Source: Phallusia fumigata | Taxonomy: Eukaryota; Chordata; Ascidiacea; Phlebobranchia; Ascidiidae | NCBI GenBank assembly: GCA_008931825.1 | Contig: QXVZ01028565.1 | Location: forward strand, 1-21,783 | Length of the DNA: 21,783 nucleotides | Direction: 5' to 3' | Part shown: positions 9,342-16,601 of the stretch, piece by piece | Layout: every line of letters begins with the position of its first letter | Numbering within the stretch: the stretch's first letter is position 1 | Made by a program: the position numbers and the translations under genes | The notes under the pieces: model-generated | Told to the model about the DNA's origin: nothing | What the model saw: only the letters and a program-made list of their open reading frames with translations | Database searches by the model: none

Positions 9342-9559
9342 CACTGTTTAGTCTTTGTCATGTACTTTTGCGATATGATGATTTGCAAGTGGAGAAATTG
9401 ATTTTCATTTTTCTATCTCTGGTGTGTTTTTGTTTCAGGAACTTTTCATTCATCGCTTTCACCGCTGTTAAAGAAAAATCTGGATTAAGAGTATAGACAA
9501 TTTCTGGCTGTAAGATTGGTGGGATCGCCGCCTTCACACACGACTGAATGCCCAACAAG
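9342..9559 (+). repeat. Unit B7 (hairpin cut by LINE; exon-like 9439-9559)
   Basis: Only the right arm of the hairpin (CACTGTTTAGTCTTTG) remains. The left arm and loop are replaced by the LINE. The acceptor TTTGTTTCAG ends at 9438. The 121-nt block of the TTCATCGC sub-type ends CAACAAG before GTATTAATTG. Confidence 0.65.
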
Positions 9560-9611
9560 GTATTAATTGTAGACAAGTACATTATTAATTTAAACTTATG
9601 TAAGAAATGCT

Positions 9612-9824
9612 AAAGGCTAACCAGGGTGCACACTGATTAGTCTTTTGTGATATGATTGCAAATGTATAGAGAGGAATTTGAATTTTTCTGTCTCTGGTAT
9701 GTTTTTGTTTCAGGAACTTTGATCTGCAGGTTGTCGATGGAAGTTGTGAAATTGAAAAAAGACCATTTCTTGCTCTAAGATCACTGGGTCTGCCGATTCC
9801 ACAAACAGCTGAATGCTCGACGAG
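9612..9824 (+). repeat. Unit B8 (donor lost; exon-like 9714-9824)
   Basis: The stem AAAGGCTAACCAG / CTGATTAGTCTTT keeps pairing (one G.U). The usual C-T mismatch is C-A here. The loop is GGTGCACA (9625-9632). The 111-nt block is the same sub-type as B5, but its end reads CGAG/ATGTTT instead of CAG/GTATTT, so the 5' splice site is mutated. Confidence 0.65.
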
Positions 9825-9861
9825 ATGTTTAATTGTAGTTAGTTGCATTGTCGGTTTAAAC

Positions 9862-10075
9862 CCGTGGTTCTCAAACTGTCCATCGCAACGCCTTGGTGCT
9901 TCGTTTCAATTTTCCGAGAGCGTCACAATATAATTTCGTCACGTAGCATTTCGTTTTTGTATCAATACATACTACATTGATAATAAAGGACACGATTAAA
10001 ATCTATTCGCTGGTGCTTCGAACTATTAGACAACTTTTCTAATGGCGTTGCATCGAAAAAGTGTAAGAAACACTG
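9862..10075. mobile_element. hAT-type MITE, copy 2 (uninterrupted)
   Basis: 214 bp, bounded by CCGTGGTTCTCAAACTG and AAGTGTAAGAAACACTG, with identical flanking 8-mers GTTTAAAC at 9854-9861 and 10076-10083. It serves as the empty-site reference for the Harbinger insertion in copy 1. Confidence 0.8.
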
Positions 10076-10125
10076 GTTTAAACTTTTTTTTAAAAGAAAC
10101 AATTTTTAAACACAAATTGATTGAT

Positions 10126-10346
10126 AAAGGCTAACCAGGGTGCACACTGTTTAGTCTTTGCCATCTTCTTTTGCGATATGATTCGCAATGGCTTGGAGAT
10201 GAACTTTCACTTTTCTGTCTCTGGTATGATTTTGTTACAGGAACTTCCGTTGTCGTGGGAAAATTGGAATTTAGAAGAGACGATTTCTGACTGTGAGATT
10301 GCTTAATTGGATCGCCGTTTACACAAAAGGCTTAATCCTAAACAAG
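10126..10346 (+). repeat. Unit B9 (hairpin 10126-10159, exon-like 10241-10346)
   Basis: A full 13-position stem, AAAGGCTAACCAG / CTGTTTAGTCTTT, with loop GGTGCACA (10139-10146). The acceptor TTTGTTACAG ends at 10240. The 106-nt block ends AACAAG before GTATTTAATT. A frame open across hairpin and exon (10121-10306) is coincidental, since other copies are closed. Confidence 0.7.
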
Positions 10347-10399
10347 GTATTTAATTATAGTCAAGTACATAACCAATTTAAACTTATGATAGAATGCTT

Positions 10400-10601
10400 G
10401 AAGGCTAACCAGGGTGCACACTGTTTAGACTTTTGTGATATAATTTGCAAGTGTATAGAGTGGAATTTCTCCGGTATGTTTTTGTTTCAGGCACTTTGGT
10501 CCTCAATTTTTCGATGAAAATTCTGGATTAGAAAAGAGGCAATTTCTGGCTGTAAGATCGCTGGGACAGCCGTCTCCACAAACCACTAAATGCTTAACAA
10601 G
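10400..10601 (+). repeat. Unit B10 (hairpin 10400-10433, exon-like 10491-10601)
   Basis: The stem is intact except for a G-A mismatch (right arm TTTAGACTTTT). The loop is GGTGCACA at 10413-10420. The gap to the acceptor is shortened. The 111-nt block starts GCACTTTGGTC and ends TAACAAG before GTATTTCATTG. A MITE copy follows, as after B5 and B8. Confidence 0.65.
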
Positions 10602-10638
10602 GTATTTCATTGTAGTCCTGTACATTGTGGGTTTAAAG

Positions 10639-10853
10639 CCGTGGTTTTCAAACTGTGCGACGCGACGCCTTAGTGCTTCGTTTTAAATTTCCAATTGGGG
10701 CGTCGCATAATAATTCCGTTTCTTAGTTTTTTTCTGTTTATGTAACCAATAATACAACCTTGATAAAAAACGATTAAATTCTAATCGGTGGTGCGTTCAA
10801 AGTCCAAACAACATTTCCGAAGACGTCGCATCGAAAAAGATTGTGAAACACTG
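10639..10853. mobile_element. hAT-type MITE, copy 3
   Basis: 215 bp between CCGTGGTTTTCAAACTG and GATTGTGAAACACTG. The flanks GTTTAAAG and CTTTCAGA no longer match, but the position relative to neighbouring units equals copies 1 and 2. That points to one insertion later duplicated with its host block. Confidence 0.7.
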
Positions 10854-10899
10854 CTTTCAGATTTTTGATGAACGATTTAAAAAACATAATTGGATTGCT

Positions 10900-11061
10900 G
10901 AAGGCTAACCAGGGTGCACACTGTTTAGTCTTTGTCACATGTTTTTGCGACATGATTTGCAAGTGTCAGAGATAAATTTTCATTTTTCTATCTCTGGTAT
11001 GTTTTTGTTTCAGGAACCTTGGTTGTTGCTGCTGGAAATTGTGGAATTGAAAAGCGCAAAG
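10900..11061 (+). repeat. Unit B11 (hairpin 10900-10933, short exon-like 11014-11061)
   Basis: Intact hairpin with loop GGTGCACA (10913-10920). After the acceptor TTTGTTTCAG (ending 11013) the block GAACCTTGGTTGTTGCTG runs to GCGCAAAG before GTGAAAAG. It then changes abruptly into R2-like sequence (GCATGCTTGCAAACACCAC), showing a recombination joint. The same joint recurs in B12. Confidence 0.6.
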
Positions 11062-11116
11062 GTGAAAAGTTTTTAAAGGTTTTGCATGCTTGCAAACACC
11101 ACAAAGGGACTTTCAG

Positions 11117-11236
11117 GGACTTTTCATTCATCGCTTTCACCGCTGTTAATAGAAAAATCTGGATTGAGAGTAGATAATTTCTGGCTGTAAGATTGCTGGA
11201 ATCACTGATTCCACAAACGAATGAATGCCCAATAAG
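11117..11236 (+). repeat. Extra B-type exon-like block without its own hairpin
   Basis: Directly after an R2 fragment, ACTTTCAG (ending 11116) precedes a 120-nt block of the TTCATCGC sub-type ending AATAAG before GTAACTGTAG. Its hairpin and gap are missing, replaced by the R2 piece at 11080-11108. Confidence 0.55.
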
Positions 11237-11285
11237 GTAACTGTAGACAAGTACATAACCAATTTAAACTTATGTTAGCAATGCT

Positions 11286-11431
11286 AAAGGCTAACCAGGG
11301 TGCACACTGTTTAGTCTTTTGTGATATGATTTCCAAGTGTATAGAGTGGAATTTGAATTTTTCTGTCTCTTGTATGTTTTTGTTTCAGGAACCTTGGTTG
11401 TTGCTGCTGGAAATTGTGGGAAAGCGCAAAG
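11286..11431 (+). repeat. Unit B12 (hairpin 11286-11319, short exon-like 11389-11431)
   Basis: Intact hairpin AAAGGCTAACCAG / CTGTTTAGTCTTT with loop GGTGCACA (11299-11306). The block GAACCTTGGTTGTTGCTG to GCGCAAAG nearly repeats B11 at 375 bp distance, including the switch into R2 sequence. The donor-like end is AAG/GTAAAAAG. Confidence 0.6.
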
Positions 11432-11439
11432 GTAAAAAG

Positions 11440-11860
11440 TTTTTAAAGGTTTTGCATGCTTGCAAACACCACAAACGAAAAGTCTCTGTGATCTCTCTTA
11501 CTAAGTGAGCAAACTAAGCATGAGGCCCAGTGGTTGTTTGTGGCTCCCTTTAGTGTTCAAACTTGTCAACGATTTCCGATTATAGGAATACATTTTAGAT
11601 TGGCCCATTTTGGTGTATCGATTGCCACATTTACCTTGTAGCCCCAGCGGTTACCCAACTAGTCCCCTAAAATGGGTCAAATTACTAAACAATGTTTGAA
11701 TTAGGTGAAATTTGGACAGATTGTCTGACATGCCACGGTGGTGTAATAATTGCCGTGTTTTACTGTAGAGTCCAAGCCGTTACCCCACTAACCCCTTAAA
11801 ATGGGTGAACAATGTCAGAATTGTATGAAAACAGCTTGTAGAACATGTATAGAAACATGT
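11440..11860 (+). repeat. Dispersed repeat R2, copy 2
   Basis: Starts with TTTTGCATGCTTGCAAACAC. It contains GTGGTTGTTTGTGGCTCCC and two roughly 120-bp subunits (about 11640-11735 and 11765-11830) with CCCCAGCGGTTACCCAACTAG and CCTAAAATGGGTCAAATTAC. The order matches copy 1 but it lacks the upstream third. Confidence 0.6.
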
Positions 11861-12110
11861 AGAACATGTAGAAAGCTCATAATGTACATCTTTGCAGGTG
11901 TCCCATGCGTTTCTGTCAGCAGAAAGACCCAAAGTAAAATAATGTAGGGAATATATCCTTCTTTTAAATCGGGTAATAGTGTACATTGAATGTCTACTGA
12001 CTTCGTTATGTTGTGTTTCAGGAACTTTTGTTGCACTTAAAATGTTTGTTGACGATAAAATTCGTATTCAACGTTTGATCGGTGAAGTCTAACTAGGGTG
12101 CACGCCATCG
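11861..12110 (+). repeat. Degenerate unit B13
   Basis: TGTGTTTCAG (ending 12021) precedes GAACTTTTGTTGCAC, a B-like exon start with no clear donor. About 60 nt downstream AAGTCTAACTAGGGTGCACG (12085-12104) is a diverged hairpin core that still contains GTGCAC at 12098-12103. Stem pairing is poor here. Confidence 0.45.
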
Positions 12111-12454
12111 CCTTGAATATAAGCCTAAATCAGTGAATGTACCTGTATTATTATGCCTTATTAACAAACTTTGCTACATTACATTATAACATTATAATTT
12201 GCTACATTATCATGTATCTTGTACCTAGTATTAGGTTTGATTACTCGAACTTACAAGCTGTGTTGTTAGTTGTTGCAGATGTCTGTCCAACACCTTTTCG
12301 AAATATCAAACGAGTGCAACACCTGCAAAAGCAATAGAGACATCCGGTACATGAACGTTATTCGAAGCATCACACAACAAATGTACGCAAACAACAGTAA
12401 AACACTTTTTACGTGAAGTGTTTGTTTAAATTCTGCTCATCATTGTTTTTGTAG
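12111..12454. other. Spacer, no recognisable feature
   Basis: AT-rich sequence with a few short repeats of TTGCTACATTA near 12170-12210. The short open frame at 12137-12337 has no family features. Confidence 0.4.
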
Positions 12455-12530
12455 ACCAGTATTACTGCAACGGAGAAATAAATAAAAGGGACTACGAATC
12501 AGACTACGGTGACCTTATCTGGCAGTGAGA
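12455..12530 (+). repeat. Exon-like block D1
   Basis: After TTGTTTTTGTAG (ending 12454) the sequence ACCAGTATTACTGCAACG closely matches CCAAGTATTACTGCCACG after a TTGTTTGTAG acceptor at 21540 (D2). Both lie shortly upstream of an A unit (A4 and A6). The 3' limit is unclear, perhaps CTACG/GTGACC near 12508. Confidence 0.45.
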
Positions 12531-12554
12531 TTTCGCATTTAAAGCTTTGTTGGT

Positions 12555-12748
12555 GAAGGCTAACCAGGGTGCACACTGTTTGGCTTTCGCAGTATGTTTT
12601 TGCAAAATGATTTGCAAGTTTTTAGAGGTGATTTGCATTTTCTGACTGTGTTATGATTTTTGTTTCAGGAACTTTTGTCTTCTGCTTCCAAAAGAAAATC
12701 GGAATATGACATTCTTGTTGTTTGATTGCTGGGTCGCGGACTAACAAG
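12555..12748 (+). repeat. Unit B14 (hairpin 12555-12588, exon-like 12669-12748)
   Basis: The stem GAAGGCTAACCAG / CTGTTTGGCTTTC pairs at 12 of 13 positions using two G.U pairs. Two right-arm changes relative to B2 remain pairable. The loop GGTGCACA is at 12568-12575. The 80-nt block ends CTAACAAG before GTAATTAACTG. Confidence 0.7.
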
Positions 12749-13014
12749 GTAATTAACTGGCCGTAGGGATGTTTAAACAAGACCGCCAATGCAACGCCGT
12801 TTGTTTCCTCATATTCAACGCGACAATAAATAATTACACAAGTAACACAAGTATCGCCACAAGATTAAATTAGCAAATTTTTCCGCTTTTTCGCAGCATT
12901 AGCAAGTATACGGGTGCATCGTTGATCGTGCAACTTGTTTCAGTTGTACGTTTTGCGGTGGCGTCAGGGCGGAAATATTTCTTGCCTTTACCAAAGTTGT
13001 TACAACCTACGCAC

Positions 13015-13225
13015 ATAACTACAATTCAGTAACTTGACACTTTGCCACCCCTGTATTTTTAATACATTGCTTTCTCCATAAATTTTCGATAACTGTGCTT
13101 GACGAAACGCAGCAATTCAATTTTTCGCACTGACGTTTCTGCATTATTCTTTCAGAACGTCAAAGAGTCTACATCTGGCGGTGAGATTGGATCGTAGACT
13201 CAACGCACAACGTTTAATGCTCCAG
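13015..13225 (+). repeat. Unit A4 (hairpin lost, exon-like 13156-13225)
   Basis: The stretch CTTTGCCACCCCTGTATTTTT corresponds to the region after the A hairpin, but GTGCAC is absent. The acceptor-like TTCTTTCAG ends at 13155. The 70-nt block starts AACGTCAAAGAGTCTAC and ends GCTCCAG before GTATGTAGTC. Confidence 0.5.
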
Positions 13226-13255
13226 GTATGTAGTCAAGCACTTTTTTGGTTAAAC

Positions 13256-13898
13256 CAGGGTTACCCGATACAAAATTTTTTTCCGATATCAGTAGATATT
13301 TCACACAAAGTACTGCTACCCGATACTTTGCAGCACATGTCATAAATGTTAGTTAAAGAATGTTGAAATGTATCACTTAAATTGCTACAACCAAAATCCT
13401 TAAACAAAGTTGACACTAAGCTTACCGAAACGGAATAACGTTACTCGTTCTTAGACGTTTTTACGTATTTTAGTATTTCGTTTTGCTTTACTTGTCGGTC
13501 TTCGAGTATGACACTAGTCTTTGGACTTAAATATTACGCAATACAAAGTAAACCTTTAAGCACTTGACGACGTAGCCAAATCGAAATACGGTATTACTTC
13601 CTTTGACAGTATTTCGTTGTAAAAACTTTTACTTTTTACAGCAGCACAGTTTTCTATGTGCTCGTGGTCGACGATATCTCGTATAACTTGGTGACGATTT
13701 ATTGTGTTCCGTAATGTATTATTTACAAAAGACGTCCTAACGGGATACAAACATTTGTTGAATTGACATTTCAGGTCGAGAGCAAAAATCCGCGCAATCA
13801 TAGAAAGGACTTTTTTTTCCAAAAAAATATCGGTATTTGGTCCGATACCGCCGAAGTATCGGACGAGTATTAATGCCGTCCACAGTATCGGGTATCTG
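13256..13898. mobile_element. Candidate decayed hAT-like element with GTATCGG motifs
   Basis: The left end CAGGGTTACCCGATAC (13256-13271) and right end GTATCGGGTATCTG (13885-13898) are imperfect inverted repeats, both beginning CAG outward. Further CCGATAC/GTATCGG motifs lie inside both ends (13309, 13829-13862). Flanking 8-mers (GGTTAAAC and TTTAGTAT) do not match. The 88-codon minus-strand frame (13556-13822) has no motif I can name. Length (643 bp) suggests a non-autonomous copy. Confidence 0.45.
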
Positions 13899-13929
13899 TT
13901 TAGTATCGGGTAATAATTTCCGTATAGTT

Positions 13930-14088
13930 TGTGTATAGATTTGATTTTACATATTTTGTATCTATTGTGTTTTTGTTTCAGGAACTTGGGTTATAGCGTC
14001 TGTCGAATAAAAATCGGAATTTAGGAGAAGAGCATTTCTGGCATTAAGACTGCTTGGATCGCCGACTTCAAGCGGCTAAATTGTTCAG
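13930..14088 (+). repeat. Unit B15 (no hairpin, exon-like 13982-14088)
   Basis: The acceptor-like TTTTTGTTTCAG ends at 13981. The 107-nt block starts GAACTTGGGTTATAGCG, contains GGATCGCCGACTTCA and ends TTGTTCAG before GTAATGATG. Its hairpin region was displaced by the insertion at 13256-13898. Confidence 0.6.
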
Positions 14089-14159
14089 GTAATGATGGGT
14101 TTTTTTTCTTGTATATAATCGTGGAGTTCTTTAGCCTCAAAAGTGTAGAACGTTGACAT

Positions 14160-14932
14160 CAGTGCTTCTTAAGCGAGTGAATGGTTCACCCCAAGGTAAA
14201 TGACATTTTTGCAGGGGTGAATGAATGAGAAGGGGTGACGAAGGGTGAATAAAATGTTTTGTGACCATTGCTAAAATACTTTTATTTTGCATTTATCCAA
14301 CAACACTGAATCGAATGCCTGCCTACTAGCAGCAGCCGGACCAAAGAACACTATACAGGTTATAGTGTTCTTTGGTCGGACAAACCATTTCTAAGTTATA
14401 CCACAGCAGCAAATTTTTAAATGCTTATTGTGACGAAATAACAATATGTCACAAGACCTCTCTGGCTGTGAGTGTGACATCGCCGTTATATTGTAACTGT
14501 CGATTTAACAGTCAGTAGAATTAAAACTTGAGTGTCCAAACTAGGGCATTGTACGCCCCCCGGACGCGTACGGCCCGTAAGCTAATTTAAAATTACAATA
14601 TAAACCGATTTTTTGTAAGGCAACTTTACTTTTTCATTACTTAGTCATAACATAAACTCTTACCAGCATGTTAAAGTTTGCTGCTTTTTACAAAAGAATA
14701 TAATTAATTTTTACCCAAATTTAGCCCTGCCATCCACAATATTTTCCATTGAAAAAATGACTATGCCCATTCCTGGTTAAATCTGTACCTTACAGAGTGT
14801 CTAAATATACGGTTTTATTGTTGATGTTCGATGATATCTTATGTTGATCTAAACATATTTAGCACCCGGGTGAATGAAATTTGGCAATTTGTAAAAAGGG
14901 TGAACAAAACCGAAAAAGGTTTAGAAGCACTG
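14160..14932. mobile_element. Non-autonomous hAT element
   Basis: The left end CAGTGCTTCTTAA and right end TTTAGAAGCACTG are inverted repeats with the CAG start typical of hAT. Flanking 8-mers GTTGACAT (14152-14159) and CTTTACAT (14933-14940) agree at 6 of 8 positions, consistent with an old 8-bp duplication. Subterminal GGGTGAATGA-type motifs occur near both ends (14210-14255 and 14870-14905). No transposase. It contains a perfect hairpin at 14339-14377 and sits in the R2 copy that follows. Confidence 0.65.
14339..14377. repeat. Perfect 17-bp inverted repeat with 5-nt loop
   Basis: GACCAAAGAACACTATA (14339-14355) and TATAGTGTTCTTTGGTC (14361-14377) are exact inverted copies around CAGGT. 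It lies inside the hAT element. Uneroded perfection in an otherwise decayed element suggests a recent foldback or hairpin repair event. It is too short for a microRNA precursor. Confidence 0.75.
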
Positions 14933-15370
14933 CTTTACATGCTTGCAAACACCACAAACGAAAAGTTTCTGCAATAATAGGATAACATAAGTGGAAATGA
15001 AGTTGGGTTTGGAATATGAACAACTTGTCCCGGTTGAATGAAACTACTTCATTGGGCGGTGGACAATTTAGTGAACACAATGCCTTTAGTGGTTGCCTTG
15101 TGGCTCCCTCTAGCGAATAACTTTTTAGACACACTTCGATTACCATAAAATTTTAATAGATTTAAGTTCGGCCATACCCCAGACCCTTAGTTTCGTTAGA
15201 CCTCTTAAATGACTAATAAATGTACAAACGTGGTGAAATTTGGGCAGTTTGTATGACATGTCATTGTAGCGTCTTAATTCCCTAATATAACCCAAAAGCC
15301 CCAATAGTGAACTAGCCCCCTTAAATGGGTCAAATTACTAAATAATAAATTGGATAAAATTCTAGTTAAT
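14933..15370 (+). repeat. Dispersed repeat R2, copy 3
   Basis: Contains GCTTGCAAACACCACAAACG (14941-14960), GAATGAAACTACTTCATTGG, GTGGTTGCCTTGTGGCTCCC and two subunits with CCCCAGACCCTTAG and CCCCAATAGTGAACTAG followed by CCCTTAAATG. The first bases were displaced by the hAT element at 14160-14932. Confidence 0.6.
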
Positions 15371-15384
15371 TTTAGTTAAGTGCA

Positions 15385-15458
15385 ATAACGATTTAAAGAC
15401 CATTTCTCGTTGTAGGAATGATGTGATCACCAACTCTGGCCGGTTAATTGCTCAACAG
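15385..15458 (+). repeat. Partial B-type exon-like block B16
   Basis: Keeps only the second half of a B exon: AGACCATTTCTCGTTGTAGG through GTGATCACCAACTCTGG and GCTCAACAG before GTAAATAAC. The hairpin, acceptor and first half are gone, joined to R2 copy 3. Confidence 0.5.
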
Positions 15459-15511
15459 GTAAATAACTATTTAAAAAAATGTTTGATTTACGAGTTTAAA
15501 GCTAAATTGGT

Positions 15512-15681
15512 AAAGGCTAACCAGGGTGCACACTGTTTTGCCTTCGATTTGCAATAGGCAGTGTATAGATAAGATTATGCATTTTCTGTGTCTGTTGTAT
15601 TTTTTGTTTCAGAAAGGTTTGTCTTGTCGCAGTCGAGGGAGACCATTTCTGGCTGTAAGATTGCAGGAATTAATGCTACAG
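15512..15681 (+). repeat. Unit B17 (hairpin 15512-15545, exon-like 15613-15681)
   Basis: The right arm TTTTGCCTTC pairs GCC with GGC, with one extra T-T mismatch. The loop is GGTGCACA at 15525-15532. The acceptor TTTGTTTCAG ends at 15612. The short 69-nt block ends GCTACAG before GTAATTAACTC. Confidence 0.6.
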
Positions 15682-15721
15682 GTAATTAACTCACATTAAT
15701 GGCTTAGACTTAAGTTACATA

Positions 15722-15927
15722 GAAGGCTAACCAGGGTGCACACTGCTTAGTCTTGGCAGTATAATTTTGCTCCAAGTTCATAGACTTGATTCTACATTTT
15801 CTGTCTCTGTTGTGTTTTTGTTTTAGAACCTTTTGTCTTGCTATTGGCGAGGACAAGTCGACTTTAGGAGGAAAGCATTCCTGTCCCTACTGGGATCGCC
15901 GACTTGTAATGGTTTAATGCTTAACAG
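15722..15927 (+). repeat. Unit B18 (hairpin 15722-15755, exon-like 15837-15927)
   Basis: The stem GAAGGCTAACCAG / CTGCTTAGTCTT keeps the internal mismatch as C-C. The loop is GGTGCACA (15735-15742). Acceptor TTTGTTTTAG. The 91-nt block ends TTAACAG before GTAATTAATCG. The spacer to the previous donor is the shortest in the array. Confidence 0.65.
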
Positions 15928-16004
15928 GTAATTAATCGTAATCAAGCATGTTACCTATTTAACCCTACCTGAAAAACAATTAGTTAACACACAATTTGAT
16001 TGGG

Positions 16005-16263
16005 GAAAGCTAACCAGGGTGCACACTGTTTAGCTTTCGTAATATAATTTGCGATATGATTTGGAAGTGTCTGGAAAAATTTTTGTCTCTGTTGTGTTTT
16101 TGTTTCAGAAACTTTGGTCACAAGGCTGTCGAGGGAAAATCGGAATTTGGAAGACACCATTTCTGGTTGAAGGATTGCTGGGTGTAATGACAATTTGTCG
16201 AAGTGTATATACGGTCATAATGTTTCGGTTTCAGTTTCAGTTTGGATGAAACTTCCACAACAG
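16005..16263 (+). repeat. Unit B19 (hairpin 16005-16038, exon-like 16109-16263)
   Basis: The stem GAAAGCTAACCAG / CTGTTTAGCTTTC pairs at every position except the usual C-T mismatch. Relative to B3, AAGGCTAA/TTAGCCTT has become AAAGCTAA/TTAGCTTT, a G-C to A-T compensated change. The loop is GGTGCACA (16018-16025). The block seems interrupted by about 60 nt holding a second acceptor-like TCAGTTTCAG (near 16240), and ends CCACAACAG before GTAGATA. Confidence 0.7.
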
Positions 16264-16403
16264 GTAGATATAATTGATGGTATGCGTTTTTACGATTCCA
16301 CCTGATTAACACTAGGTAATAAATGAAATAGTTTTTGACATATTGTCGGTACATTTTTATTAAACTTTGATTCTGTTAATTTTGTTAACTTTGATTCTGA
16401 CAG

Positions 16404-16601
16404 AAATTACATTCCAACGCAAAGAGAAGACAACCGGAGACGTGTTAGAAAAGGGATCCACATTTTCGGTAAATAAATAACTTTTACTGCCATGCGAAGG
16501 CGGTATAACGTTGGCTAGTTACTGTGGTAAAAACGTACCTAGTACATGACTTAGGCATGGAAAAAAGACGGTATAACGTGCACCTATCCTGTCTTCGCAT
16601 G
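16404..16601 (+). repeat. E module 1 (exon-like 16404-16468, expanded hairpin 16491-16601)
   Basis: The block after TTCTGACAG ends TTTTCG before GTAAATAA and shares GGAGACGTGTTAGAAAAGG with E module 2. Downstream CATGCGAAG (16491-16499) is complementary to CTTCGCATG (16593-16601). The interval is enlarged to about 90 nt and contains a duplicated CGGTATAACGT, the second copy continuing into GTGCAC (16578-16583). Confidence 0.55.

Noticed and set aside
14339..14377. microRNA precursor
   Set aside because: The stem is only 17 bp with a 5-nt loop, shorter than a Dicer or Drosha substrate.
269..16038. CRISPR array
   Set aside because: The short conserved core is spaced irregularly by about 200 bp or more of related, non-unique sequence in a eukaryotic setting. 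It is not a repeat-spacer array.
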